DNA of 34,923 nucleotides from CAVQUE01 sp046290435 (GTDB lineage: Bacteria > Actinomycetota > Acidimicrobiia > Acidimicrobiales > UBA8592). The notes beneath the pieces were generated by a model. The model worked only from the letters and a program-made list of their open reading frames with translations, did no database searches and was not told the DNA's origin. The DNA is taken from the NCBI GenBank assembly GCA_046290435.1, contig JBKAGO010000062.1:1-34923 (forward strand), written 5' to 3'. The stretch's first letter is position 1. Every line of letters begins with the position of its first letter. Made by a program: the position numbers and the translations under genes. Shown here one piece after another: positions 15,464 through 22,652 of this stretch.

Positions 15464-15583
15464 AAGCTGTGTGGCATCCTCGATCGAGCCCCACTTCTTC
15501 TGGCCCATTCGCCCTCGGCGTTCGTAGTCGACGTCCTCGCAGATAGGGGCGACGTAGCGCCAGTCGTAACCGTCGAGCCGCAC
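15464..15583 (-). pseudogene. Possible 5' remnant of a gene cut off at the HNH boundary
   Basis: On the minus strand, a frame starting at GTG 15583 runs 40 codons with strongly GC-rich third positions and ordinary protein composition (for example LDGYDWRYVAPICEDVDYE and RMGQKKWGSIEDAT). Its coding character stops near 15464, eight bases from the end of the HNH gene. The frame then continues only as antisense of HNH. It begins 2 nt after the oxidoreductase stop, so it may once have been the third gene of the P450-oxidoreductase operon. I do not recognise the protein, and a short intact gene cannot be ruled out. Confidence 0.35.
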
Positions 15584-15585
15584 CG

Positions 15586-16587
15586 TCAGGCGATGCGCAC
15601 GATCGTCGTGCCGATCGTGTCGCCACCGAGCAGGCCCACGAATGCGCCCGGCGCAGCACCGAGCCCGTCGAACTCGGTGACCCGCGGTCGGAGCTCGCCG
15701 GAGGCGATCCACCCGGTCAACGCGTCGACGGCCTCGTCGTAGCGGTCGGCGTAGTCGAAGACGAGGAAGCCCCGCATGGTCACGCGGTTGTTGACGAGCA
15801 GACCGGGGATGCCACGGGGGCTCCCCGCCGGCTCGGCGGTGTCGTACTGGCTCACGGCACCACAGCACACGATGCGGCCGAAGGTGTTCATCCGGAACAG
15901 GGCGCTGCCCAAGATGTCGCCGCCGGTGTTGTCGAAGTACACATCGATGCGGTTCGGGGTGGCGGCCTTGAACGCGTCACGGAAGCCGGAGTCCCTGTGG
16001 TTCGCGGCGGCGTCGAACCCGAGCTCGTCGACCAGGACACGGCACTTCTCGTCGCTGCCGGCGACACCCGCCACGGTGCAGCCCTTCAGCTTGGCGATCT
16101 GTCCGACGAGGTGGCCGACCGATCCCGCTGCAGCCGACACCACGACCGTCTCGCCGGGCCGGGGCGCGCCGATGTCGAGCAGGCCGAAGTAGGCGGTGAG
16201 GCCATTCGTGCCGAGCACCCCGAGATGGAGCGCGGGATCGGCACCGGAGGGCACCGTGCGGACGTGCGAGGCCTTCATCGCGGCGAAGGTCTGCCAGCCG
16301 GTGGGCCCGACGACCAGGTCGCCGGGCGCGAACCCATCGGCCTTCGACACCTCGACCTGCGCGACGCCCGTGCCGCCCATCACGACGCCCGAGCGCGCTG
16401 CGCCCGCATAGCTCGCACTTCCCTGCAGGCCCGCACGCTGGCCCGCGCCGATGGTGAGGGCGATGGTGCGGCACAGCACCTGGCCCTCTTCGCACTCCGG
16501 GATGTCGCTGTCGTGCAGCTCGAAGTGGTCGGGCACGAGCGGTCCGTCGGGCACGGCCGCGATGAGCACCTGCGGGTTGCCGGTCAT
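15586..16587 (-). CDS. MDR-family NADP-dependent oxidoreductase (YncB/leukotriene B4 dehydrogenase-like)
   Basis: Encodes 333 residues from the ATG at 16587, which overlaps the P450 stop by 4 nt (ATGA). The N-terminal catalytic domain lacks the zinc ligands of alcohol dehydrogenases. The Rossmann core shows AAAGSVGHLVGQIAKLKG near residues 150-167, then GSDEK, and the signature DVYFDNTGG. The wording matches the NADPH-dependent 2-alkenal/curcumin/prostaglandin reductase group. Such enzymes reduce alpha,beta-unsaturated carbonyls, here probably on a lipid or terpenoid product of the neighbouring P450; the substrate is inferred from context only. The protein is soluble, of normal length and with no defect seen. 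It is the second gene of a two-gene operon with the P450. Confidence 0.87.
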   Translation of the reverse strand: MTGNPQVLIAAVPDGPLVPDHFELHDSDIPECEEGQVLCRTIALTIGAGQRAGLQGSASYAGAARSGVVMGGTGVAQVEVSKADGFAPGDLVVGPTGWQTFAAMKASHVRTVPSGADPALHLGVLGTNGLTAYFGLLDIGAPRPGETVVVSAAAGSVGHLVGQIAKLKGCTVAGVAGSDEKCRVLVDELGFDAAANHRDSGFRDAFKAATPNRIDVYFDNTGGDILGSALFRMNTFGRIVCCGAVSQYDTAEPAGSPRGIPGLLVNNRVTMRGFLVFDYADRYDEAVDALTGWIASGELRPRVTEFDGLGAAPGAFVGLLGGDTIGTTIVRIA

Positions 16588-17792
16588 CGATCGACCGTGG
16601 CCAATGCCGGCGTGAAGCGGACGGGCATGGCGCGGGGTCCGGCGATGAAGGCACTCTCGAGCCGTTCGACCGGGCCGGCGAGCTCGAGGTCGCGGCAGCG
16701 GCCCAGGAACTCCCGCAGGATCGCAATGATCTCGATCCGGGCGAGGTGGCTGCCCAGGCAGTAGTGCGGGCCGCCCGCGCCGAACGCCACATGCGGGTTC
16801 GGATGCCGGGCCAGGTCGAGCTCGTTCGGGCGATCGAAGACCAGCGGGTCCCGGTTGGCGGCGCCGTAGAACAGCACCACTCGCTCGCCGGCCCGGATGG
16901 TCGTGCCCCCGAGCTCGAGTTCGGCGACCGCCTGGCGGCCCATGTGCACCACCGGGCTGCAGAAGCGCAGCAGCTCCTCGACCGCGGCGGGCAGGCGGGC
17001 ATCGAGATCATCGAGGAGCCAGGCGAGCTGCTCGGGCCGAGCGAGCAGCTGCTCGATGCCGCCGCCCACGAGGTTGCGGGTGGTGTCGCCGCCGGCGTCG
17101 ACGAGCAGCATGAAGACCGACGCGAACGCCTCGACGGTCATCTCGTGGCCGTCGACCGACGCGTTGGCAAGCACCGACGCCAGGTCGTCGCCGGGGTCGG
17201 CCCGTCGCTCGTGGTACACCTCGACGCCCCGACCGATGAGGCTCATGATCGCCGTGCGGCGGTCGGCGTCGCTCACGGCCGACGGATCGGTGTGGACGAT
17301 CTCGGTCCAGTGGTAGAGCTGCCTGCCCTCCTCCGGCGGCAGGCCGAGCATGTCGGCCACCACGAACGACGGCATCTCCCCGGCCACCTCACCGACGAGC
17401 TCGCATTCGCCCCGTGGTGCGACGGCGTCGACGATCCGGCGGGCCAGGGCATCGACACGGTCGGTCCATGCGGCCGAACCACGCGGCGTGAATGCGCTCG
17501 ACACCAACCGTCGGTAGGCGGTGTGGGCCGGCGGGTCCATCATCAGCATCATCGTGTTCAGCGAGGCCCGGACGTCCTCGCCGGCAGAGGTGAGCGAGAT
17601 GCCCCACTCGTTGCTGAGTGCCGCGTGATCACGAGATGCCTGGCGCACCTCTTCGTGGCCGGTCACCGCCCAGAACGCTCCCTCGGCGGTCTCGTGGCGA
17701 TGGACCCGATCGTTGGCGAGCAGCCAGTCGTACATCGCGACCGGATGACCGGCGGCGAAGCTGGCAGGCGAGGCGAGATCGACGTCGGTCAC
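16584..17792 (-). CDS. Cytochrome P450
   Basis: Encodes 402 residues from the GTG at 17792, chosen because AAGGGGGA lies six bases upstream and the product then begins as P450s do (DLASPASFAAGHP). A longer frame to 18065 adds only Arg-rich noncoding-like sequence. Hallmarks in order: helix I VDAGGDTTRN (oxygen activation), the K-helix EELLR (ExxR), and the heme loop HVAFGAGGPHYCLGSHLA with Cys345 as the axial ligand. It is a soluble bacterial class I P450 needing ferredoxin and reductase, neither of which is nearby. It resembles the CYP124/125/142/107 clan in general wording but cannot be placed in a family from motifs. It overlaps the oxidoreductase start by 4 nt. Substrate unknown; lipid or steroid is plausible given the igr-like genes 5 kb away. 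Confidence 0.9.
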   Translation of the reverse strand: MTDVDLASPASFAAGHPVAMYDWLLANDRVHRHETAEGAFWAVTGHEEVRQASRDHAALSNEWGISLTSAGEDVRASLNTMMLMMDPPAHTAYRRLVSSAFTPRGSAAWTDRVDALARRIVDAVAPRGECELVGEVAGEMPSFVVADMLGLPPEEGRQLYHWTEIVHTDPSAVSDADRRTAIMSLIGRGVEVYHERRADPGDDLASVLANASVDGHEMTVEAFASVFMLLVDAGGDTTRNLVGGGIEQLLARPEQLAWLLDDLDARLPAAVEELLRFCSPVVHMGRQAVAELELGGTTIRAGERVVLFYGAANRDPLVFDRPNELDLARHPNPHVAFGAGGPHYCLGSHLARIEIIAILREFLGRCRDLELAGPVERLESAFIAGPRAMPVRFTPALATVDR

Positions 17793-17798
17793 CGGAGG

Positions 17799-17835
17799 TC
17801 CCCCTTGCGGCCACGAGCCGGACCGGCCCAACCTA
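17799..17835 (-). promoter_or_regulatory. Promoter -10 and ribosome site of the P450 operon
   Basis: On the minus strand TAGGTT (plus positions 17830-17835) fits a -10 box. The ribosome site AAGGGGGA covers 17799-17806, six bases before the GTG. The leader would be about 30 nt. No clear -35. Confidence 0.45.
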
Positions 17836-18011
17836 GACCACGCCACGAGGGCCGACCTCCACGGGTCATGACCTGTGGTCGAGGGGGAGCCGAGCGTCGA
17901 TGCCAGCAGATCGGCGAAGGACGGCGACGCGCATCCCGGAACGTGCGTGAGACGTCCACGGGCCAGGGATCGCGGCGCAAGCCCACCGGAGACAGATCTG
18001 CCGTGCCAGTC

Positions 18012-18093
18012 ACGTTTGTGACGAGTTTGCACAGCCGCAGATGACACCACCCCCGGCATCGACACGACGGCTGTGCAAACTCGTCACAAACGT
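18012..18093. repeat. Perfect 26-bp inverted repeat, 30-bp spacer
   Basis: The left arm (18012-18037; begins ACGTTTGTGACGAGTTTGCA and ends CAGCCG) is matched without error by the right arm (18068-18093; begins CGGCTGTGCAAACTCGTCAC). The arms are less GC-rich than their surroundings. The region lies upstream of both flanking divergent genes, so it is not a terminator for either. It could be a long cruciform, terminal repeats of a tiny element, or a regulatory RNA stem. Confidence 0.85.
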
Positions 18094-18249
18094 CCTCCCC
18101 GAGCCCCATGAGCGCCCAGGCGCAGCACGCCCAGGAAGCCCTCCTCGCCGGGCCGCAACGACCGGTCATCACCCCACACGGCTGACCGAACCGGGATCAG
18201 CAGTGCAGGGCCGCGAGACAGGGACACACGTCGGCGCTCCGCGCCGCAC

Positions 18250-18305
18250 CCGAGACGGCCGACGCACCCCGGCGGGTCCCTTGGGCACCCCCTCGGCCGT
18301 CTCGG
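18250..18305. repeat. 13-bp inverted repeat, 30-bp spacer
   Basis: CCGAGACGGCCGA (18250-18262) returns as TCGGCCGTCTCGG (18293-18305). The 30-bp spacer equals that of the 26-bp repeat 150 bp to the left. A short hairpin around GCTGCGCAGC follows near 18310-18325. Confidence 0.7.
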
Positions 18306-18396
18306 CCCGACGCCGCTGCTGCGCAGCCCGCCGACACCAGCCGGCGACGTGCCCACCGGACCGACCGTGCGACGACCGAACGAGGAGGATCCCGGC

Positions 18397-18464
18397 GCGA
18401 GCCCGCCGAAGACGAGCCGGCCCAGCAACACCGCGAGCACGCCGGAGACGAGCCGGCCCAACAA
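18397..18464. repeat. Two 32-bp tandem copies, 36-bp period
   Basis: 18397-18428 and 18433-18464 agree at 29 of 32 positions; the shared core is AGACGAGCCGGCCCA. The 36-bp period is a multiple of three, but no translated frame looks like a real protein, so a DNA or RNA role or a simple duplication is more likely. The block ends 33 bp before the RecB-family start. Confidence 0.7.
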
Positions 18465-18497
18465 GGAGTGTCACACCCCCGTGGTAGAACTACAGCC

Positions 18498-19403
18498 ATG
18501 GAATTCGGGCAGGACATCTTGGATCTCGATCTCGAACCGCTGCCCGACGACGGGTCCGCGGTCGCTGCCGATTCGATGCTGCCCGCCTATCTGTCGCCGT
18601 CCAGTGCCTCGATGTTCCAGCAGTGCCCCCGCAAGTGGAAGCACCGCTATGTGGACCGCATGCCCGATCCACCGGGGGTCCCGGCGCTGGTCGGCACCTT
18701 CGCGCATCGGGTGCTCGAGCTGTTGTTGTGCGAGCCGAAGGCCGATCGCACCGTGGTTCGGGCCAAGGAGCTCGCCCGCACGGCGTGGCCCGAGATCGAA
18801 CGAGATCGCGATTTCCGGGCCCTGCAGCTCGACGCCGCGGCAGCTCGGGACTTCCGCTGGAAGGGCTGGCAGGCCATCGAGGGTCTGTGGCGCATCGAGG
18901 ATCCGGCCATCGTCGAGGTCTACGCCACCGAGAGCGACGTCCGGGTCCACCTGGGTGATGTCCCGTTCCGGGGCATCGTCGACCGGGTCGATGTCGAGGA
19001 CGACGAGCTGGTCGTCGCCGACTACAAGTCGGGCAAGGCCCCCAAGGAGCGCTATGCCGACGCCCGGCTGGCGCAGGTGCTGCTGTACGCGGCTGCCATC
19101 GCCGAGTCGACCGGCACCCGCCCGGCCCGGGCCCGTCTGCTGTATCTCGATCAGCGCATCATCGAAGTCGACGTCACCGAGGACAACATCGACGAGGCGA
19201 TCGAGTCGCTGCGTTCCACCTGGGAGGGCCTGCGCAGCGCCTGCGACAGCGGCGAGTTCGAGGCCAAGACGGGTCCGTTGTGTGCATGGTGTCCGTTCGT
19301 CGAACACTGCCCCGAGGGTCGGGCCGAGGTCGAGGTCCGCCATCTCGCGGGTCGGGTCCGTGCCGATGCCCCGGCGCTCGAACTGCTGGCGGTCGGGGCG
19401 TGA
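18498..19403 (+). CDS. RecB-family exonuclease with probable Fe-S cluster (PD-(D/E)XK, Cas4/AddB-like)
   Basis: Encodes 301 residues from the ATG at 18498; no ribosome site precedes it, so it may be leaderless with TAGAAC at 18485-18490 as a poor -10. The PD-(D/E)XK core is clear: LVGTFAHRVLE (motif I region), GIVDRVD with its metal-binding Asp, and VVADYKSGKAP with the catalytic Lys. Cys43 (FQQCPRKW) plus Cys262, Cys265 and Cys271 in LCAWCPFVEHCPEG form the four-Cys arrangement that holds an Fe-S cluster in AddB, Cas4 and related nucleases. Actinobacteria commonly have this stand-alone RecB-like protein. No Cas or AddA genes are near, so a general DNA-end processing or repair role is likely. 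It is the first of a probable run with the ParB-motif protein 68 nt downstream. Confidence 0.88.
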   Translation: MEFGQDILDLDLEPLPDDGSAVAADSMLPAYLSPSSASMFQQCPRKWKHRYVDRMPDPPGVPALVGTFAHRVLELLLCEPKADRTVVRAKELARTAWPEIERDRDFRALQLDAAAARDFRWKGWQAIEGLWRIEDPAIVEVYATESDVRVHLGDVPFRGIVDRVDVEDDELVVADYKSGKAPKERYADARLAQVLLYAAAIAESTGTRPARARLLYLDQRIIEVDVTEDNIDEAIESLRSTWEGLRSACDSGEFEAKTGPLCAWCPFVEHCPEGRAEVEVRHLAGRVRADAPALELLAVGA

Positions 19404-19471
19404 GCACACCGGAACCCGCGGTCCCGGCCGGGGTTTGACTCAGGTCTGCGCTGCGCCTGCCGATCGAGACG

Positions 19472-20275
19472 ATGATGTCAATGCCAGCGGGAGGCCTCGG
19501 ACGCGGGCTGTCGACCATTCTCACGGGAGCGTCGACGGCACCGGTCCCACGAGGTTCGACAACCGAGCAACTGATCGAACGCGCCTTGACGGCCATGGCC
19601 TCACGAGGCCCGCTACGGGTGTGCGGCTACCTCGATGACCCCTTCGGAAGCGCCGATCTGACGCTCCGCTCGCCCGACCTCGCTTCGCTGCATCCGACCG
19701 AGGCGTATCAGCTCTTCAGCGCCCTGAGCGGCGTCGACGCCGGCGTGCCCGGCCGCCACGATCTCGACATCGGTTCGCACCGGGCCATGGCGGTGGTCGT
19801 CGAGGCGGGCTCGAGCCGGGGCCTGTGGTTCTTCGGCGACGATCGGCTCGACGACACCTCCATCGAACGCCTTGCCCAGCTCGCCGAGGCCCACGGTCCG
19901 GCGGTCTGTGATCACGGCCCGGCCGGGGCCGACCCCGATTCCATCGCGCTGGATCTCGACCGCTCCGACACGGGCTGGTCGGCGCAGGTCCGCTGGTGGA
20001 AATCCGGCGAGTCGGTCGAGGGCAGCGGCATCGGGGCGCGTCCCGTCGATGCCGCAGCTGCGGCCGTCGTCGAGGCACTCGGTCTCGGGGCGGCTCTCGT
20101 CGAGGTCGACACGGTCGCTGCCGAGAACGGCGAGACAGTCGTGACCACCCTCGGCCTCGGGCCGATCACCGTGGTGGGCGCCGCCGATGTCGAGGCGTCG
20201 GGCGATGACGCCGCACGGTCGGCGGCCGCAGCCGTCGCTGCCCGGCGTGCTGCCCGCAGGCTCACACCGGGCTGA
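19472..20275 (+). CDS. Hypothetical protein with ParB-like N-terminal motif
   Basis: Encodes 267 residues from the ATG at 19472 (ATGs at 19475 and 19481 are alternatives). I do not recognise the whole protein. The first residues contain GGLGRGLSTIL, very like the extreme N-terminus of chromosome-partitioning ParB, which contacts ParA. No ParB/Srx nuclease fold or HTH follows. The rest is an Ala/Asp/Val-rich soluble sequence with alternating strands and helices: WFFGDDRLDDTSIERLAQLA near 110-130, VRWWKSGESVEG near 170, and a C-terminal helix ending AAVAARRAARRL. The middle loosely suggests a GAF- or roadblock-like fold, but this is not supported by a motif. Its 3' end overlaps the convergent acidic protein gene by 14 bp. 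No promoter is clear. Confidence 0.65.
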   Translation: MMSMPAGGLGRGLSTILTGASTAPVPRGSTTEQLIERALTAMASRGPLRVCGYLDDPFGSADLTLRSPDLASLHPTEAYQLFSALSGVDAGVPGRHDLDIGSHRAMAVVVEAGSSRGLWFFGDDRLDDTSIERLAQLAEAHGPAVCDHGPAGADPDSIALDLDRSDTGWSAQVRWWKSGESVEGSGIGARPVDAAAAAVVEALGLGAALVEVDTVAAENGETVVTTLGLGPITVVGAADVEASGDDAARSAAAAVAARRAARRLTPG

Positions 20276-21611
20276 CCGACCCCCACGCTCGGCGCAGCGC
20301 CGCCGGCAATGCAATGACGCCGTCGGGCGTCAGCCGCCCCTCGTCGTCGACCACACCGGCGCGCCGCCACAGTGCGAGCACCAGCGAGAACGCCCACGCG
20401 TAGTACGAGCGGTCCGACCTCGGGATCGATGACGTCACCTCGGGGCAACGATTGACGGCGTCGACCATGGCTTCGGGATCGAGGTGAGTGCCGGCACCCC
20501 GGCGTACCGACTCGATGACGACGCCCAGCCAGTCGGCCCATTCGAGCGCGCCGTAGGCCTCCCGTTCGAGGGCCGGCTGACGTCCGATCCGTTCGGGAAT
20601 CAGTGCGTCCAGCACGATGTCGACGATCGCGTCGACGGCCGGCGATGCCGCTTCGGGCGCCGGGCCGATGGCCCCGTCGAGCACCGAGCGGGCCCACCGG
20701 TCGGTCTCGGCACGGTCGTCGTCATCGGCCTCGAGAGCCAGGGTGTCACGCGACGGCGGCGCCGGAGGCGGGTCGGCCGCTGGACGGACGGGCGTGCGCA
20801 GGTCGTCGAGGCGGTCTGCGGTGATCGCCGCGAGCCGGGCCCGTGCGAGCGCTCCGTTGACGTGGACACTCTCGGGGGTCTCGGTCCCCTGTCGGTGCAG
20901 CTGCCTCCATGCGGCGACGATGCGGTCGGCGGCCGGCGCGATCTCGAGGGGCTCTGGAGCGACGAGATCCTCGGACCCGTCGAACAGCTCGTCGGGGCCG
21001 GGGGCGACGATCAGGGCCGTCAGTTCGTCGTCGACGACGTCGGCCAACAGGGAGTGCTCGGAGCCGTCGCTCGATGCGAAACCGACGCCGACCGATTCGA
21101 CGCCGTGGCGCTCGACGCGCCAGGCCCGTGTGGGGGCGGCGGTGCCGAGATGGCCGATCCATGCGGGCGGCTCCTCGACGGTGGACAGATCGTCGACAGC
21201 AGCGGCATCGGCATCGGCATCGGTATCGGCCTCTTCGTCGTCGACCGATGTGGGGCTCAGCGCGAGCACGGCTGCCCGCACGAGCCGGGCCTGACGAGCC
21301 ATGGGGTCGTCTCCGGCGGCGATCTCGGCGAGCCAGCCGCAGAACGCCTCGTCGTGATCGGCCGCATCGGGGGCTTCGGCCCACACACCCAGCGCGGACG
21401 ACGCCCAGGCCTCGACGCGTGCCGCGTCGTCGAGCTCGTCGAGCACCGAGCCGGCCTCGAGCACCTCGGCGAAGGCTGCGATGGCCTCGTCGGCCTCATC
21501 GGCCTCATCGGCGCGGGTATCGGCATCGTCGGCGCGGGTATCGGCATCGTCGGGGTCGGATACGGGCGTGGGGTCGGGCACAGCGTGTTCGGGTAGGGAG
21601 TCTTCGGGCAT
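20262..21611 (-). CDS. Acidic hypothetical protein with N-terminal repeats
   Basis: Encodes 449 residues from the ATG at 21611, eight bases after a -10-like TAGCGT, so probably leaderless. I do not recognise it. Residues 1-55 are very acidic and repetitive (DADTRADDADTRAD, then EADEADEA), produced by a 21-bp tandem duplication. The body alternates helical Ala/Leu/Asp segments with linkers rich in Pro and Asp, with a second acidic run around residue 130. The C-terminal 150 residues look best folded: VDAIVDIVLDALIPERIGRQ, EWADWLGVVIESVRRGAG, YYAWAFSLVLALWRRAGV, and WGSVSPV at the end. There is no signal peptide or membrane segment. It is divergent from mutM and overlaps the ParB-motif gene tail to tail. 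A conserved actinobacterial protein of unknown role is the best call. Confidence 0.7.
   Translation of the reverse strand: MPEDSLPEHAVPDPTPVSDPDDADTRADDADTRADEADEADEAIAAFAEVLEAGSVLDELDDAARVEAWASSALGVWAEAPDAADHDEAFCGWLAEIAAGDDPMARQARLVRAAVLALSPTSVDDEEADTDADADAAAVDDLSTVEEPPAWIGHLGTAAPTRAWRVERHGVESVGVGFASSDGSEHSLLADVVDDELTALIVAPGPDELFDGSEDLVAPEPLEIAPAADRIVAAWRQLHRQGTETPESVHVNGALARARLAAITADRLDDLRTPVRPAADPPPAPPSRDTLALEADDDDRAETDRWARSVLDGAIGPAPEAASPAVDAIVDIVLDALIPERIGRQPALEREAYGALEWADWLGVVIESVRRGAGTHLDPEAMVDAVNRCPEVTSSIPRSDRSYYAWAFSLVLALWRRAGVVDDEGRLTPDGVIALPAALRRAWGSVSPV
21489..21551. repeat. In-frame tandem repeats in the acidic protein gene
   Basis: A 21-bp unit occurs twice without change (21510-21530, 21531-21551), preceded by shorter copies of TCGGCCTCA. 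They encode the DADTRAD repeats on the minus strand. A second simple run of GGCATC units lies near 21205-21233. Such runs vary in copy number by slippage. Confidence 0.75.
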
Positions 21612-21652
21612 CGGCAGCGACGCTAGCGCCGGCGGCAGTATCGTCACCCCCT
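21612..21652. promoter_or_regulatory. Divergent leaderless promoters (acidic protein / mutM)
   Basis: In this 41-bp gap, TATCGT (21639-21644) ends eight bases before the mutM GTG. On the minus strand TAGCGT (plus 21620-21625) ends eight bases before the ATG of the acidic protein. Equal spacing on both sides and no ribosome sites point to two leaderless transcripts whose promoters must overlap, so RNA polymerase may choose one direction at a time. Confidence 0.5.
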
Positions 21653-22528
21653 GTGCCCGAGCTGCCCGAGGTGGAGACCATCCGCCGACAGCTCGCTCCG
21701 ATCGTGGTCGACCGCATCGTCGTCTCGGCATGGAGCCACCCGTCGGCGAAGTTCGCCCCGGCGACCGAGGTCGTCGGCGCCGCCATCGAGCGCATCGACC
21801 GCCGCGGCAAGTTCCTGTTGTTCGGCCTCGACGACGATCGCGAGATGATCGTGCATCTGGGGATGACCGGTCAGTTGCTGCCCGGCGACACCGTGGCTGC
21901 CGACGATCCCTACCTGCGGGCACGGTGGACCTTCGACGACGGCTCGGTGCTCGGGTACCGCGACGTCCGCCGGTTCGGCCGCATCCGGGTGGTGCCCCGC
22001 GGCCGGTACGAGGGCACGCTGGCGTCGCTCGGACCCGAGCCGTTCTCCGACGAGTTCACCGCAGCCCATCTCCAACGGGCGGTCCGGGCCAGCCGCCGGT
22101 TCCTCAAGACCCAGTTGCTGAGCCAGCGACCCGTCGCCGGCGTCGGCAACATCTACGCCGACGAGGCCTGCTGGCTAGCCGGCGTGCACCCCGCCGTCCG
22201 CACGCTGACCCGGCGCCAGGCGACGGCGCTGCACGCCGCGCTGGTCGAGGTGTTGCGCCAGGGCGTCGACAACGGCGGGACGACGCTGCGCGACTACGTG
22301 GGCGCCGACGGGGCAGCCGGCGCCAACCAGCACCACCTGCGCTGCTACGGCCGCGGCGGCGAACCCTGCGAACGCTGCGGCGAGCCGTTGCGCACTGCGG
22401 TGCTCGACGCCCGGACGACCACCTGGTGCGCTGAGTGTCAGCCCCGGCGCTGGCCGGCCGACCACGAACAGCGCCTCATGGGGTCAGACCCCGCTTTCCC
22501 GCTTTCTCCGCCCGACGGCGGCCGCTGA
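21653..22528 (+). CDS. mutM: Formamidopyrimidine-DNA glycosylase with extended C-terminus
   Basis: Encodes 291 residues from the GTG at 21653, which gives the invariant start PELPEVETIRRQL; the mature N-terminal Pro is the nucleophile and Glu3 is the acid. RRGKFLLFGLDD carries the conserved beta-strand Lys, LHLGMTGQLLP is intact, and RFGRIRV is the usual groove-binding strand. The helix-two-turn-helix shows PVAGVGNIYADEACW. The zinc finger CERCG...CAECQ is present near residues 243-263. The enzyme removes 8-oxoguanine and FaPy lesions and nicks the DNA (base excision repair). MutM normally ends just after the zinc finger; here about 27 more residues follow, the last 16 of them encoded by a REP-like hairpin. 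Alternative: endonuclease VIII-like, less likely since PELPEVET is Fpg-type. Confidence 0.93.
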   Translation: MPELPEVETIRRQLAPIVVDRIVVSAWSHPSAKFAPATEVVGAAIERIDRRGKFLLFGLDDDREMIVHLGMTGQLLPGDTVAADDPYLRARWTFDDGSVLGYRDVRRFGRIRVVPRGRYEGTLASLGPEPFSDEFTAAHLQRAVRASRRFLKTQLLSQRPVAGVGNIYADEACWLAGVHPAVRTLTRRQATALHAALVEVLRQGVDNGGTTLRDYVGADGAAGANQHHLRCYGRGGEPCERCGEPLRTAVLDARTTTWCAECQPRRWPADHEQRLMGSDPAFPLSPPDGGR

Positions 22529-22564
22529 GGATCAACGGCGAGAAGCGGGAAGCGGTCTGACCCC
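22480..22564. repeat. REP-like imperfect hairpin overlapping the mutM 3' end
   Basis: The left arm (22480-22510, beginning GGGGTCAGACCCCGCTTTCC) and the right arm (22537-22564, AGAAGCGGGAAGCGGTCTGA with flanking GGCG and CCCC) pair with a few bulges around a 26-nt loop. GGGGTCAGACC ends resemble REP/RAYT-type repeats seen in many bacteria (family recollection, not a search). The mutM stop lies in the loop. It may also stop mutM transcription. Confidence 0.7.
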
Positions 22565-22570
22565 CCCCGA

Positions 22571-22610
22571 ATCTGACACCGTGTCAGATACCGGCGCCGG
22601 AGACTAGAGT
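22571..22610 (+). promoter_or_regulatory. Operator-like palindrome and promoter of the chsH-ltp2 operon
   Basis: ATCTGACACCGTGTCAGAT (22571-22589) is a perfect 19-bp palindrome with one central base. A -10-like TAGAGT lies at 22605-22610, so the palindrome covers the -35 region and binding there would repress. The size and symmetry fit a TetR-family regulator; which one is unknown. The leader is about 35 nt with GGGGAGGA before the ATG. Confidence 0.6.
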
Positions 22611-22652
22611 CACGGCCGGCAGACACCGCAGCACGGGGAGGACGGTCGAGCA

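Larger units (their letters stand above)
17793..18497. other. 705-bp divergent gene-free region, rich in repeats
   Basis: This lies between the P450 operon (leftward) and the RecB-family gene (rightward). All frames found in it are Arg/Pro/Gly-rich and lack protein-like composition, so I call no gene. It contains the P450 promoter, a perfect 26-bp inverted repeat (18012-18093), a 13-bp inverted repeat with an equally long spacer (18250-18305) and a 36-bp tandem repeat (18397-18464). A structured noncoding RNA or a decayed mobile element would fit. Confidence 0.6.

Noticed and set aside
18084..18464. Minus-strand 126-codon hydrophobic frame in the intergenic region
   Set aside because: Its repeats (LGRLVSG, LGRLVFG) come from the 36-bp DNA repeat; composition is not protein-like and there is no ribosome site.
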